From the NCBI RefSeq assembly GCF_030718995.1, contig NZ_CP132204.1:310001-374000 (forward strand): a DNA stretch of 64,000 nucleotides, in the 5' to 3' direction. The DNA comes from Arthrobacter oryzae. GTDB taxonomy: Bacteria > Actinomycetota > Actinomycetes > Actinomycetales > Micrococcaceae. Below the pieces are notes generated by a model. That model made no database searches and had not been told where the DNA came from. It saw only the letters and a program-made list of their open reading frames with translations. The number at the start of each line of letters is the position of its first letter. Within the stretch, counting starts at the first letter, position 1. The position numbers were made by a program, and so were the translations under genes. Shown piece after piece: positions 57,127-64,000 of the stretch.

Positions 57127-57495
57127 CTAGAGCACCTCCGGAGCCAGAGAAACGATCTTCATGAACTTCTTGTCACGCAGTTCACGACCAACCGGTCCGA
57201 AGATACGGGTACCGCGGGGGTCACCGTCGTTCTTCAGGATCACAGCTGCGTTCTCGTCAAACTTGATGTAGGAACCATCCGCACGGCGGCGTTCCTTCTT
57301 GGTACGGACGATGACAGCCTTGACGACATCGCCCTTCTTTACGTTGCCGCCCGGAATTGCGTCCTTGACGGTAGCGACGATGACGTCGCCAATGCCTGCG
57401 TAGCGACGGCCAGATCCACCGAGAACGCGAATGGTAAGGATTTCCTTAGCACCCGTGTTGTCGGCGACCTTGAGTCGCGACTCCTGCTGAATCAC
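57127..57495 (-). CDS. rplN: 50S ribosomal protein L14
   Basis: 122 residues, [20 protein letters not shown] to the [10 protein letters not shown] end, normal length. GTG start. First gene of the spc operon, 400 bp from rpsQ. Confidence 0.97.
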   Translation of the reverse strand: MIQQESRLKVADNTGAKEILTIRVLGGSGRRYAGIGDVIVATVKDAIPGGNVKKGDVVKAVIVRTKKERRRADGSYIKFDENAAVILKNDGDPRGTRIFGPVGRELRDKKFMKIVSLAPEVL

Positions 57496-57895
57496 TATTT
57501 ACTCCTTGCGTCGCGCTGGTTCTCAGACCGAAAATCTTCCTACGGAATGAGCCTTGCGGAACGGTTGATCGGGGTGTCTCTTGACCTGCCTGGATTTTGC
57601 CAGACCAGGCCTAAACTCCCGTGCCAAAAACATTTGCTTCCCAAACGATCCCGACGGATCGGGGCGCAAGGGGGCACTATGCCGTGGCACGATTGTTTAC
57701 GAGGTTGATGACAGCGCACGAACGGCGCCATACAAACTCAAAATCTTAGCACGTTTTGGGCCAATCCCCATATCACAGGTAGGTGGCCGGTAGCCTACTC
57801 CCCCGCGTCCCGCTTCCTTGCTTAACGGAGAAACCCCCGCTCCCGGAACGGGAACAGGGGTTTCTCGCGCAAACCTGGCAGCAAAGCTGCAGGTG
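57496..57895 (-). other. Gap between the S10 and spc operons
   Basis: 400 bp without a gene. It holds the S10-operon terminator at 57828-57866 and, nearer rplN, presumably the spc promoter. One -10 candidate on the minus strand is TGCTAAGAT (57758-57750), but no good -35 stands at the right distance, so the promoter is not fixed. Confidence 0.55.
57828..57866 (-). terminator. Terminator after rpsQ (end of the S10 operon)
   Basis: A 10-bp stem (57828-57837 with 57857-57866) encloses a further small GC-rich stem. It lies 30 bp after the rpsQ stop. The following T run is weak. Confidence 0.65.
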
Positions 57896-58204
57896 TTACT
57901 TGGCCTTCTCGAGGATCTCCACCAGGCGCCACCGCTTGGTAGCGGAGAGCGGGCGGGTCTCGGCGAGGAGAACGAGGTCGCCGATGCCGGCGGTGTTCTC
58001 TTCGTCGTGAGCCTTGATCTTCGTGTTGCGGCGGATGACCTTGCCGTAAAGGGCGTGCTTCACGCGGTCTTCAACCTGGACAACGATGGTCTTTTCCATC
58101 TTGTCCGAGACGACGTAGCCGCGCTTCGTCTTACGGTAACCGCGCTCGTCAGCCTTGGCTGCGTCGGAAACAGTTTCCGTCACGTTCTCGTCCTTTTCAC
58201 TCAC
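57896..58204 (-). CDS. rpsQ: 30S ribosomal protein S17
   Basis: 102 residues. The S17 OB fold starts near residue 23 ([20 protein letters not shown]) and includes [22 protein letters not shown]. About 20 acidic residues precede it. GTG overlaps the rpmC stop (GTGA). Last gene of the S10 operon. Confidence 0.97.
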   Translation of the reverse strand: MSEKDENVTETVSDAAKADERGYRKTKRGYVVSDKMEKTIVVQVEDRVKHALYGKVIRRNTKIKAHDEENTAGIGDLVLLAETRPLSATKRWRLVEILEKAK

Positions 58205-58530
58205 TTGGCATCCTCCTCGGTCTCAACCGTTTCAGCCTTTTCGGCCTTCTTGGTTGCAGCCTTCTTGGATTTCTTTTCTTCCTTGGCTTCCACAACCGGT
58301 GCGGCAACCTCGGCACGAATGCCCAGCTCGCGCTCACGGAGAACGGTGTAGATGCGTGCGATGTCCTTCTTTACCGCGCGCAGACGACCGTGGTTCTCCA
58401 GCTGACCGGTGGCGGACTGGAAACGCAGGTTGAACAGCTCTTCCTTGGACTTGCGGAGTTCTTCAACGAGACGCTCGTTGTCGAAACCGTCCAGCTGCGC
58501 GGGTGCGAGATCCTTCGACCCTACTGCCAT
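58201..58530 (-). CDS. rpmC: 50S ribosomal protein L29 with Lys/Glu-rich C-terminal extension
   Basis: 109 residues; E. coli L29 has 63. The core is the two-helix [20 protein letters not shown] and [21 protein letters not shown]. The last 35 residues are Lys/Glu/Ala-rich low complexity. L29 lies at the tunnel exit, near the docking site of chaperones and SRP. Confidence 0.97.
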   Translation of the reverse strand: MAVGSKDLAPAQLDGFDNERLVEELRKSKEELFNLRFQSATGQLENHGRLRAVKKDIARIYTVLRERELGIRAEVAAPVVEAKEEKKSKKAATKKAEKAETVETEEDAK

Positions 58531-58532
58531 TT

Positions 58533-58949
58533 CTACTCACCACCTTCGCGACGCACAATGCGTGCCTTCAACGGCAGCTTGTGGATTGCCAGGCGCAGGG
58601 CCTCGCGAGCTACCTCTTCACTGACACCGGAGAGTTCGAAGAGAACCCGGCCCGGCTTGACGTTTGAGACCCACCATTCCGGAGAACCCTTACCGGAACC
58701 CATACGGGTTTCAGCAGGCTTCTTCGTCAGCGGACGGTCCGGGTAGATGTTGATCCAGACCTTGCCGCCACGCTTGATGTGGCGGGTCATCGCGATACGG
58801 GCAGATTCGATCTGACGGTTGGTGACGTATGCCGGGCTCAGAGCCTGGATACCCCACTCACCGAAGGAGACCTTGGTGCCGCCCGTAGCAGCGCCGGAAC
58901 GACCCGGGTGGTGCTGCTTGCGGTGCTTGACTCGACGTGGGATAAGCAT
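58533..58949 (-). CDS. rplP: 50S ribosomal protein L16
   Basis: 138 residues, [20 protein letters not shown], then [20 protein letters not shown]; normal length and motifs. It abuts rpsC directly. Confidence 0.97.
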   Translation of the reverse strand: MLIPRRVKHRKQHHPGRSGAATGGTKVSFGEWGIQALSPAYVTNRQIESARIAMTRHIKRGGKVWINIYPDRPLTKKPAETRMGSGKGSPEWWVSNVKPGRVLFELSGVSEEVAREALRLAIHKLPLKARIVRREGGE

Positions 58950-59795
58950 TTAAGCCTGTCCTCCTTCTACTGCCTGTGCCGGCGCGGCAGAAGCTGCTTC
59001 AGCTGCCGGAGCTTCGGCAGCAGGAGCTGCCTCAGCGGCCGGACGGTCGGTACGACGACGGCGGTCACCACGGTCAGCGCCACCCGGGCGGCCCGGACGA
59101 TCGCTGGCACCACGGCCGCGGGACGGAGCAGCAGCTGCCTGCTGAGCCAGTTCCTTGGAGGTGACGTCACCCTTGTAGATCCAGACCTTCACGCCGATGC
59201 GGCCGAAGGTGGTCTTGGCTTCGTAGAAGCCGTAGTCGATGTTCGCACGGAGGGTGTGCAGGGGCACACGGCCTTCGCGGTAGAACTCCGAGCGGGACAT
59301 TTCAGCCCCGCCCAGTCGACCGGAGCAAGCGATACGGATGCCCTTGGCACCAGCGCGCTGCGCGGACTGCATGGCCTTCTTCATTGCACGGCGGAATGCC
59401 ACGCGGGAAGTCAGCTGCTCCGCAACGCCCTGGGCAACAAGCTGTGCTTCCATCTCGGGGTTCTTGACCTCGAGGATGTTCAGCTGAACCTGCTTGCCGG
59501 TGAGCTTCTCGAGCTCGCCGCGGATGCGGTCTGCTTCAGCACCGCGGCGGCCGATAACGATGCCCGGACGTGCCGTGTGGATATCCACGCGGACACGGTC
59601 GCGGGTGCGCTCGATTTCAACCTTGGCGATACCGGCGCGCTCCATGCCCGTGGACATGAGCTGGCGGATACGGATGTCTTCGCGAACGAAGTCCTTGTAC
59701 CGCTGACCGGACTTGGTGCTGTCAGCAAACCAGTGCGATACGTGATCGGTGGTGATGCCGAGTCGGAACCCGTGCGGGTTAACTTTCTGTCCCAC
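58950..59795 (-). CDS. rpsC: 30S ribosomal protein S3 with low-complexity C-terminal extension
   Basis: 281 residues. GTG start, then [18 protein letters not shown]; the KH domain contains [22 protein letters not shown]-type C-terminal domain with [20 protein letters not shown]. From about residue 222 a tail follows, first Arg/Gly/Asp-rich and then Ala/Glu/Pro-rich; E. coli S3 (233 aa) is shorter. Confidence 0.97.
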   Translation of the reverse strand: MGQKVNPHGFRLGITTDHVSHWFADSTKSGQRYKDFVREDIRIRQLMSTGMERAGIAKVEIERTRDRVRVDIHTARPGIVIGRRGAEADRIRGELEKLTGKQVQLNILEVKNPEMEAQLVAQGVAEQLTSRVAFRRAMKKAMQSAQRAGAKGIRIACSGRLGGAEMSRSEFYREGRVPLHTLRANIDYGFYEAKTTFGRIGVKVWIYKGDVTSKELAQQAAAAPSRGRGASDRPGRPGGADRGDRRRRTDRPAAEAAPAAEAPAAEAASAAPAQAVEGGQA

Positions 59796-60161
59796 TTAGC
59801 GAGCCTCCTCTTTCTCCGGGGTAGCGACTACCACGGTGATGTGGCTCGTGCGCTTCTTGATCTGAAATGCACGACCCTGGGCACGCGGCTGGAACCGCTT
59901 CATGGTCGGGCCTTCATCAACAAACGCTTCGCTGATGATGAGGTCACCTTCGTCAAACGCCACGCCGTCACGGTCCGCGAGGACCCGGGCGTTGGAGATT
60001 GCCGACTGAACTACCTTGAATACCGGCTCAGAAGCTGCCTGGGGGGCAAACTTCAGAATTGCCAGAGCCTCGTTCGCTTGCTTACCACGAACAAGGTTGA
60101 CGACGCGCCGGGCCTTCATAGGCGTTACGCGGATGTGACGCGCAATTGCCTTGGCTTCCAT
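59796..60161 (-). CDS. rplV: 50S ribosomal protein L22
   Basis: 121 residues, [20 protein letters not shown], the tunnel-lining loop [18 protein letters not shown] and THITVV-type end. Between rpsS and rpsC, its normal place. Confidence 0.97.
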   Translation of the reverse strand: MEAKAIARHIRVTPMKARRVVNLVRGKQANEALAILKFAPQAASEPVFKVVQSAISNARVLADRDGVAFDEGDLIISEAFVDEGPTMKRFQPRAQGRAFQIKKRTSHITVVVATPEKEEAR

Positions 60162-60199
60162 TGCTTTCCTTCTCTCGTCTTTGACGTAAGTGCAGGCGC

Positions 60200-60481
60200 C
60201 TAGCGGCGCTTGCCCTTACGGTCGTCCTTGACATGGCCGCGGAATGTCCGCGTGGGAGCGAATTCGCCGAGCTTGTGCCCGACCATCGACTCGGTGACAA
60301 ACACCGGGATGTGCTTGCGTCCGTCGTGAACGGCGATCGTGTGCCCGAGCATGTCGGGGATGATCATCGAACGGCGGGACCAGGTCTTGATGACGTTCTT
60401 GGTGCCCTTTTCGTTTTCCCTGTCCACCTTCACAAAGAGGTGCTGGTCAACGAAAGGACCTTTTTTCAGGCTGCGTGGCAT
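60200..60481 (-). CDS. rpsS: 30S ribosomal protein S19
   Basis: 93 residues, [19 protein letters not shown], the STIIPDM-like [20 protein letters not shown] and a basic end. Normal length. Confidence 0.97.
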   Translation of the reverse strand: MPRSLKKGPFVDQHLFVKVDRENEKGTKNVIKTWSRRSMIIPDMLGHTIAVHDGRKHIPVFVTESMVGHKLGEFAPTRTFRGHVKDDRKGKRR

Positions 60482-60493
60482 GTGTCCAGGCTC

Positions 60494-61333
60494 CTATCGC
60501 TTGTTCTTGCCAGTACGACGGCGACGAACAATAAGCTTGTCGCTCTCTTTGTTGGGACGGCGGGTGCGGCCTTCGCGCTTACCGTTCGGGTTGACGGGGT
60601 TACGTCCACCGGACGTCTTACCTTCGCCACCACCATGCGGGTGGTCAACCGGGTTCATCGCGACACCACGGACGGTCGGGCGAACGCCCTTCCAGCGCAT
60701 GCGGCCGGCCTTACCCCAGTTGATGTTCGACTGCTCGGCGTTGCCGACCTCGCCGATCGTTGCGCGGCAGCGCACGTCGACGTTGCGGATTTCGCCGGAA
60801 GGCAGACGCAGCTGGGCGAAGCGGCCTTCCTTTGCAACGAGCTGGATCGATGCGCCGGCGGAGCGGCCCATCTTGGCGCCGCCACCCGGACGCAGTTCAA
60901 CTGCGTGGACTACGGTACCCACCGGGATGTTGAGCAGCGGCAGGTTGTTGCCCGGCTTGATGTCAGCGCTGGCACCTGCTTCCACAACGTCACCCTGGGA
61001 CAGCTTGTTCGGGGCGATGATGTAACGCTTGGTGCCATCAACGTAGTGCAGGAGGGCGATGCGAGCCGTGCGGTTCGGATCGTACTCAATTTCGGCAACG
61101 CGGGCGTTGACGCCGTCTTTGTCGTGGCGACGGAAGTCGATCAGACGGTACTGGCGCTTGTGGCCACCACCCTTGTGACGGGTCGTGATCTTACCGGTGT
61201 TGTTACGGCCACCCTTTTTCGGGAGGGGACGTACCAACGACTTTTCCGGCGTCGACCGCGTGATTTCAGTGAAGTCCGCTACGCTCGAGCCGCGACGGCC
61301 CGGGGTAGTCGGCTTATATTTACGGATTCCCAT
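60494..61333 (-). CDS. rplB: 50S ribosomal protein L2
   Basis: 279 residues. [19 protein letters not shown], then [19 protein letters not shown], and the C-terminal [15 protein letters not shown] whose His supports peptidyl transfer. Normal length. Confidence 0.98.
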   Translation of the reverse strand: MGIRKYKPTTPGRRGSSVADFTEITRSTPEKSLVRPLPKKGGRNNTGKITTRHKGGGHKRQYRLIDFRRHDKDGVNARVAEIEYDPNRTARIALLHYVDGTKRYIIAPNKLSQGDVVEAGASADIKPGNNLPLLNIPVGTVVHAVELRPGGGAKMGRSAGASIQLVAKEGRFAQLRLPSGEIRNVDVRCRATIGEVGNAEQSNINWGKAGRMRWKGVRPTVRGVAMNPVDHPHGGGEGKTSGGRNPVNPNGKREGRTRRPNKESDKLIVRRRRTGKNKR

Positions 61334-61362
61334 AATTCATTTCCTCGTTAAAGTGGTCTCCG

Positions 61363-61668
61363 CTACGCGAGCGGACCGCCGAAGATGTCGATCGTGCCTT
61401 CTTTGAGGGTCACAATCGCACGCTTGGTGTTCTTGCGGGTTCCCCAGCCGAATTTGGTGCGCTTGCGCTTACCGGCACGGTTGATGGTGTTGATCGAGTC
61501 GACCTTGACGGAGAAAATCTTCTCCACGGCCAGCTTGATCTCGGTCTTGTTCGAGCGGGGGTCCACCAGGAAGGTGTACTTTCCCTCATCGATCAGGCCG
61601 TAGCTCTTTTCCGATACGACGGGTGCAAGCACGACGTCGCGCGGGTCCTTGATGGTGGCTGCACTCAC
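61363..61668 (-). CDS. rplW: 50S ribosomal protein L23
   Basis: 101 residues, [20 protein letters not shown] and [20 protein letters not shown]. Tunnel-exit protein contacting trigger factor and SRP. GTG overlaps the rplD stop (GTGA). Confidence 0.97.
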   Translation of the reverse strand: MSAATIKDPRDVVLAPVVSEKSYGLIDEGKYTFLVDPRSNKTEIKLAVEKIFSVKVDSINTINRAGKRKRTKFGWGTRKNTKRAIVTLKEGTIDIFGGPLA

Positions 61669-62282
61669 TTGGCATCCTCCTCGTTCTTTGCCTTGGCGGC
61701 AACGAATGCCTCGTAGGCAGCCTTGGTGAAGACTACGTCGTCAGAGACGAGCACGTCGTAGGTGTTCAGCTGGTCTGCGTACAGAACGTGAACATCTGCG
61801 AGGTTGCGCACGGACAGTGCGGCAACGTCGTTGGCGCGCTCGATGACAACGAGCAGGTTCTTGCGCTCGGACACGCCGCGCAACGTTGCCAGTGCATCCT
61901 TGGCGGACGGCTTGGTGCCGGCTACCAGTTCAGCAACAACGTGGATGCGGCCGTTACGGGCGCGGTCAGACAATGCGCCGCGCAGTGCAGCAGCAATCAT
62001 CTTCTTGGGGGTCCGCTGGCTGTAGTCACGCGGGGTCGGGCCGTGGACAACGCCACCACCGGTCATGTGAGGAGCACGGATTGAACCCTGACGGGCGCGG
62101 CCGGTGCCCTTCTGCTTGAACGGCTTGCGGCCTGCACCGGAAACTTCAGCGCGGGTCTTGGTCTTGTGGGTACCCTGGCGAGCAGCAGCGAGCTGGGCAA
62201 CGACGACCTGGTGCAGCAGCGGCACGTTGGTCTGTACGTCGAAGATCTCTGCAGGCAGGTCAACCTTGACAGTGCTAGTCAT
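61665..62282 (-). CDS. rplD: 50S ribosomal protein L4
   Basis: 205 residues with the tunnel loop [20 protein letters not shown] and [14 protein letters not shown]. Whether it also regulates the S10 operon, as in E. coli, cannot be told from sequence. 4 bp after rplC. Confidence 0.97.
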   Translation of the reverse strand: MTSTVKVDLPAEIFDVQTNVPLLHQVVVAQLAAARQGTHKTKTRAEVSGAGRKPFKQKGTGRARQGSIRAPHMTGGGVVHGPTPRDYSQRTPKKMIAAALRGALSDRARNGRIHVVAELVAGTKPSAKDALATLRGVSERKNLLVVIERANDVAALSVRNLADVHVLYADQLNTYDVLVSDDVVFTKAAYEAFVAAKAKNEEDAK

Positions 62283-62286
62283 TGAA

Positions 62287-62937
62287 CTAGGCTCCCTTCA
62301 CGGCGGTGCGTACGAGTACGACCTGGCCGCGGGCACCGGGAACGGCGCCCTTGATGAGGAGCAGCGACTTCTCGACGTCAACTGCGTGAACCGTGAGGTT
62401 CAGCGTGGTGTGACGAACGGCGCCCATGCGGCCGGCCATTTTCATGCCCTTGAAGACGCGGCTCGGGGTGGATGCGCCACCGATTGAACCGGGCTTACGG
62501 TGGTTCTTGTGTGCACCGTGGGAAGCACCTACGCCGTGGAAGCCGTGACGCTTCATAACACCGGCGAAGCCCTTACCCTTGGTGGTGCCAACGACGTCGA
62601 TCTTCTGTCCGGCTTCGAAGACCTCAACAGAGAGCTCCTGGCCAAGTTCGTACTCAGCAGCATCTGCGGTACGGAGTTCGACGACGTGGCGGCGAGGCGT
62701 GACGCCTGCCTTTTCAAAGTGACCAGCCAGCGGCTTGGTGACCTTGCGGGGATCGATCTGGCCGTAGCCGATCTGAACGGCGACGTAGCCATCAACGTCT
62801 GCATTGCGCAGCTGGGTGATGACGTTTGAGTCAGCCTGGACAACAGTGACGGGGATGAGCTTGTTGTTCTCGTCCCAGACCTGGGTCATGCCGAGCTTCG
62901 TGCCCAGCAGGCCCTTTACGTTACGGGTTGCGGTCAT
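62287..62937 (-). CDS. rplC: 50S ribosomal protein L3
   Basis: 216 residues, [20 protein letters not shown], then [20 protein letters not shown] and [13 protein letters not shown]. Early 23S rRNA-binding protein. 17 bp after rpsJ. Confidence 0.97.
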   Translation of the reverse strand: MTATRNVKGLLGTKLGMTQVWDENNKLIPVTVVQADSNVITQLRNADVDGYVAVQIGYGQIDPRKVTKPLAGHFEKAGVTPRRHVVELRTADAAEYELGQELSVEVFEAGQKIDVVGTTKGKGFAGVMKRHGFHGVGASHGAHKNHRKPGSIGGASTPSRVFKGMKMAGRMGAVRHTTLNLTVHAVDVEKSLLLIKGAVPGARGQVVLVRTAVKGA

Positions 62938-62954
62938 AGTCTCTCAGCACCTCC

Positions 62955-63263
62955 CTACAGCTTGATTTCGATGTTCACGTCGGCCGGCAGGTCGAGACGC
63001 ATAAGCGAGTCAACAGCCTTCGGCGTGGGGTCGATGATGTCGATCAGACGCTTGTGCGTGCGCATTTCAAAGTGCTCGCGGCTGTCCTTGTACTTGTGCG
63101 GAGAGCGGATAACGCAGTACACGTTCTTCTCCGTCGGAAGCGGCACGGGGCCAACTACCGTTGCGCCTGCGCGCGTGACCGTCTCAACGATCTTCCGGGC
63201 TGAAACGTCAATGACCTCGTGGTCGTATGACTTCAGCCGGATGCGGATTTTTTGTCCCGCCAT
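62955..63263 (-). CDS. rpsJ: 30S ribosomal protein S10
   Basis: 102 residues, [40 protein letters not shown] and [11 protein letters not shown]. First gene of the S10 operon, with a 410-bp upstream gap. It is also the NusE antitermination factor. Confidence 0.97.
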
Positions 63264-63673
63264 GTCGCCTGACTCTCTTTCAGTCTGTGCTTCCCCTGAT
63301 TGGGGCTGCCCTGTTCACTTACGTGTTGTATGGCTGCCGAAGCATTTGAAGTCGTAACTACCACCCGCCGCACAAGCTGAATCCGGAAGAATCCGGGTTC
63401 CTCAACCTGCCGGCGCAACCGACCCCCGCGGTCGGGCGTGTCGCGCTGTTCGCGCGTACTCGTCCGCAGTTCCATGGGGAGTGGGTTATGTTTGGTCTCC
63501 TACTTGGACCCTGACATCCGGCATTATCCGGATCGGGACGCGAAGGAGCGCTTGAACAACTCATCTAGTATGCCGGATTTTGCGGACAGAAGCGAATCAG
63601 GCCCGCGACCGACGCCTTCGTCCCCCGATGACTGGTCATTGCCTTCAGCAACCGTCGATTGGATGATAGGGGC
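63264..63673. other. Divergent intergenic region between rpsJ and the GH1 gene
   Basis: 410 bp with no gene. A perfect dyad ATCCGG-N6-CCGGAT at 63516-63533, about 140 bp before the GH1 ATG, is operator-like. A small hairpin (63419-63424 with 63430-63435) and a repeated AATCCGG near 63380-63397 are also present. I could not fix -35/-10 boxes for either direction. Confidence 0.5.
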
Positions 63674-64000
63674 ATGACTGTGCAAAACTCTGCGGCGTTG
63701 CAGAGCCTGGCCGAACGCCTGGATCCGAACTTCGTCCTGGGCGTGGCGGCGGCGGCGTTCCAGATCGAGGGGTCGCTCAAAGCCGACGGGCGCGGCCCCT
63801 CGGGCTGGGACGCCTTCGCCGAGAAACCCGGCAGCATCATGGACGGCCACTCCCCGGCCGTCGCCTGCGACCACTACAACCGGTCCGGCGAGGACGTGGC
63901 CCTCATGCGCGAGCTGGGCGTGGACTCCTACCGGTTCTCCATTTCCTGGCCCCGCATCCAGCCGGAAGGCCGCGGCTCGTTCAACAGCCAGGGCCTGGAC
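63674..64000 (+). CDS. GH1 beta-glucosidase, N-terminal part (3' end outside window)
   Basis: 109 residues visible and still open at the right edge. FVLGVAAAAFQIEGSLKADG is the family 1 N-terminal signature (usually F.WG.AT.S.Q.EG), followed by SGWDAFAEKPG, ACDHYNRSGEDVALMRELGV and SYRFSISWPRIQPEG. Catalytic Glu residues lie beyond the window. It likely hydrolyses beta-glucosides such as cellobiose in the cytosol. ATG at 63674; divergent from rpsJ. Confidence 0.93.
   Translation, partial: MTVQNSAALQSLAERLDPNFVLGVAAAAFQIEGSLKADGRGPSGWDAFAEKPGSIMDGHSPAVACDHYNRSGEDVALMRELGVDSYRFSISWPRIQPEGRGSFNSQGLD

Noticed and set aside
1..64000. CRISPR arrays, tRNA or rRNA genes
   Set aside because: I saw no regularly spaced repeats of CRISPR type, no tRNA-like cloverleaf with a GTTC-type T arm that I could support, and no rRNA sequence. 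The only long repeats are the flp block copies.

Overview
The window is high-GC actinobacterial chromosome. Gene order (S10-spc-alpha ribosomal operons, secY-adk, map, infA), the C+ type L36, the glgX-treY-treZ operon and the codon use all suggest a Micrococcaceae member of the Arthrobacter/Pseudarthrobacter type. The genus is inferred from general similarity, not from a database search. I saw no rRNA, tRNA or CRISPR array.

Layout. (1) 1-6182, minus: glycogen-to-trehalose operon glgX-treY-treZ, with treZ running off the left edge. (2) 6273-10090, minus: nnr, acpS and glmS; then coaA, a D,D-carboxypeptidase lipoprotein and mscL on plus, and glmM plus rplM-rpsI on minus. (3) 15494-32336, plus: a prepilin peptidase followed by two complete tandem Tad (Flp pilus) loci, each flp-tadE-tadG-cpaB-tadZ-tadA-tadB-tadC. 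Between the loci is a near-identical repeat of about 505 bp carrying a second-type flp pilin. Its two copies flank a truncated tadE and a decayed IS256-family transposase. (4) 32432-35611: a protein resembling a phosphotransfer domain but without the histidine, and a divergent response regulator / sensor kinase pair. (5) 35630-39768, minus: the alpha operon (infA, rpmJ, rpsM, rpsK, rpoA, rplQ) and truA. (6) 39922-44427: a P1-family peptidase and a divergent CUT1 sugar ABC transporter without ATPase. (7) 44549-45376: map. (8) 45414-51042, minus: a tightly overlapping five-gene operon encoding an OleA-like thiolase, a family 2 glycosyltransferase, a cytochrome P450, an OleC-like adenylating enzyme and an OleD-like reductase. 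It has no OleB domain or gene. (9) 51274-63263, minus: adk, secY and the spc and S10 ribosomal operons. (10) 63674 to the right edge, plus: the start of a GH1 beta-glucosidase.

The most interesting element is the ole-type operon inserted between adk and map. OleA, OleC and OleD together should condense two fatty acyl-CoAs head to head, reduce the product and close a beta-lactone. Without the OleB decarboxylase the beta-lactone may be the end product, and the embedded P450 and glycosyltransferase suggest further tailoring. The second is the double Tad locus: one peptidase could serve two assembly machines, and the repeated pilin block shows recent rearrangement around an insertion-sequence relic.

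The conserved sequence secY-adk-map-infA is thus broken twice, first by the ole operon and then by the peptidase/ABC block. Strong hairpin terminators mark several unit borders (12591, 44484, 51177, 53273, 57828).
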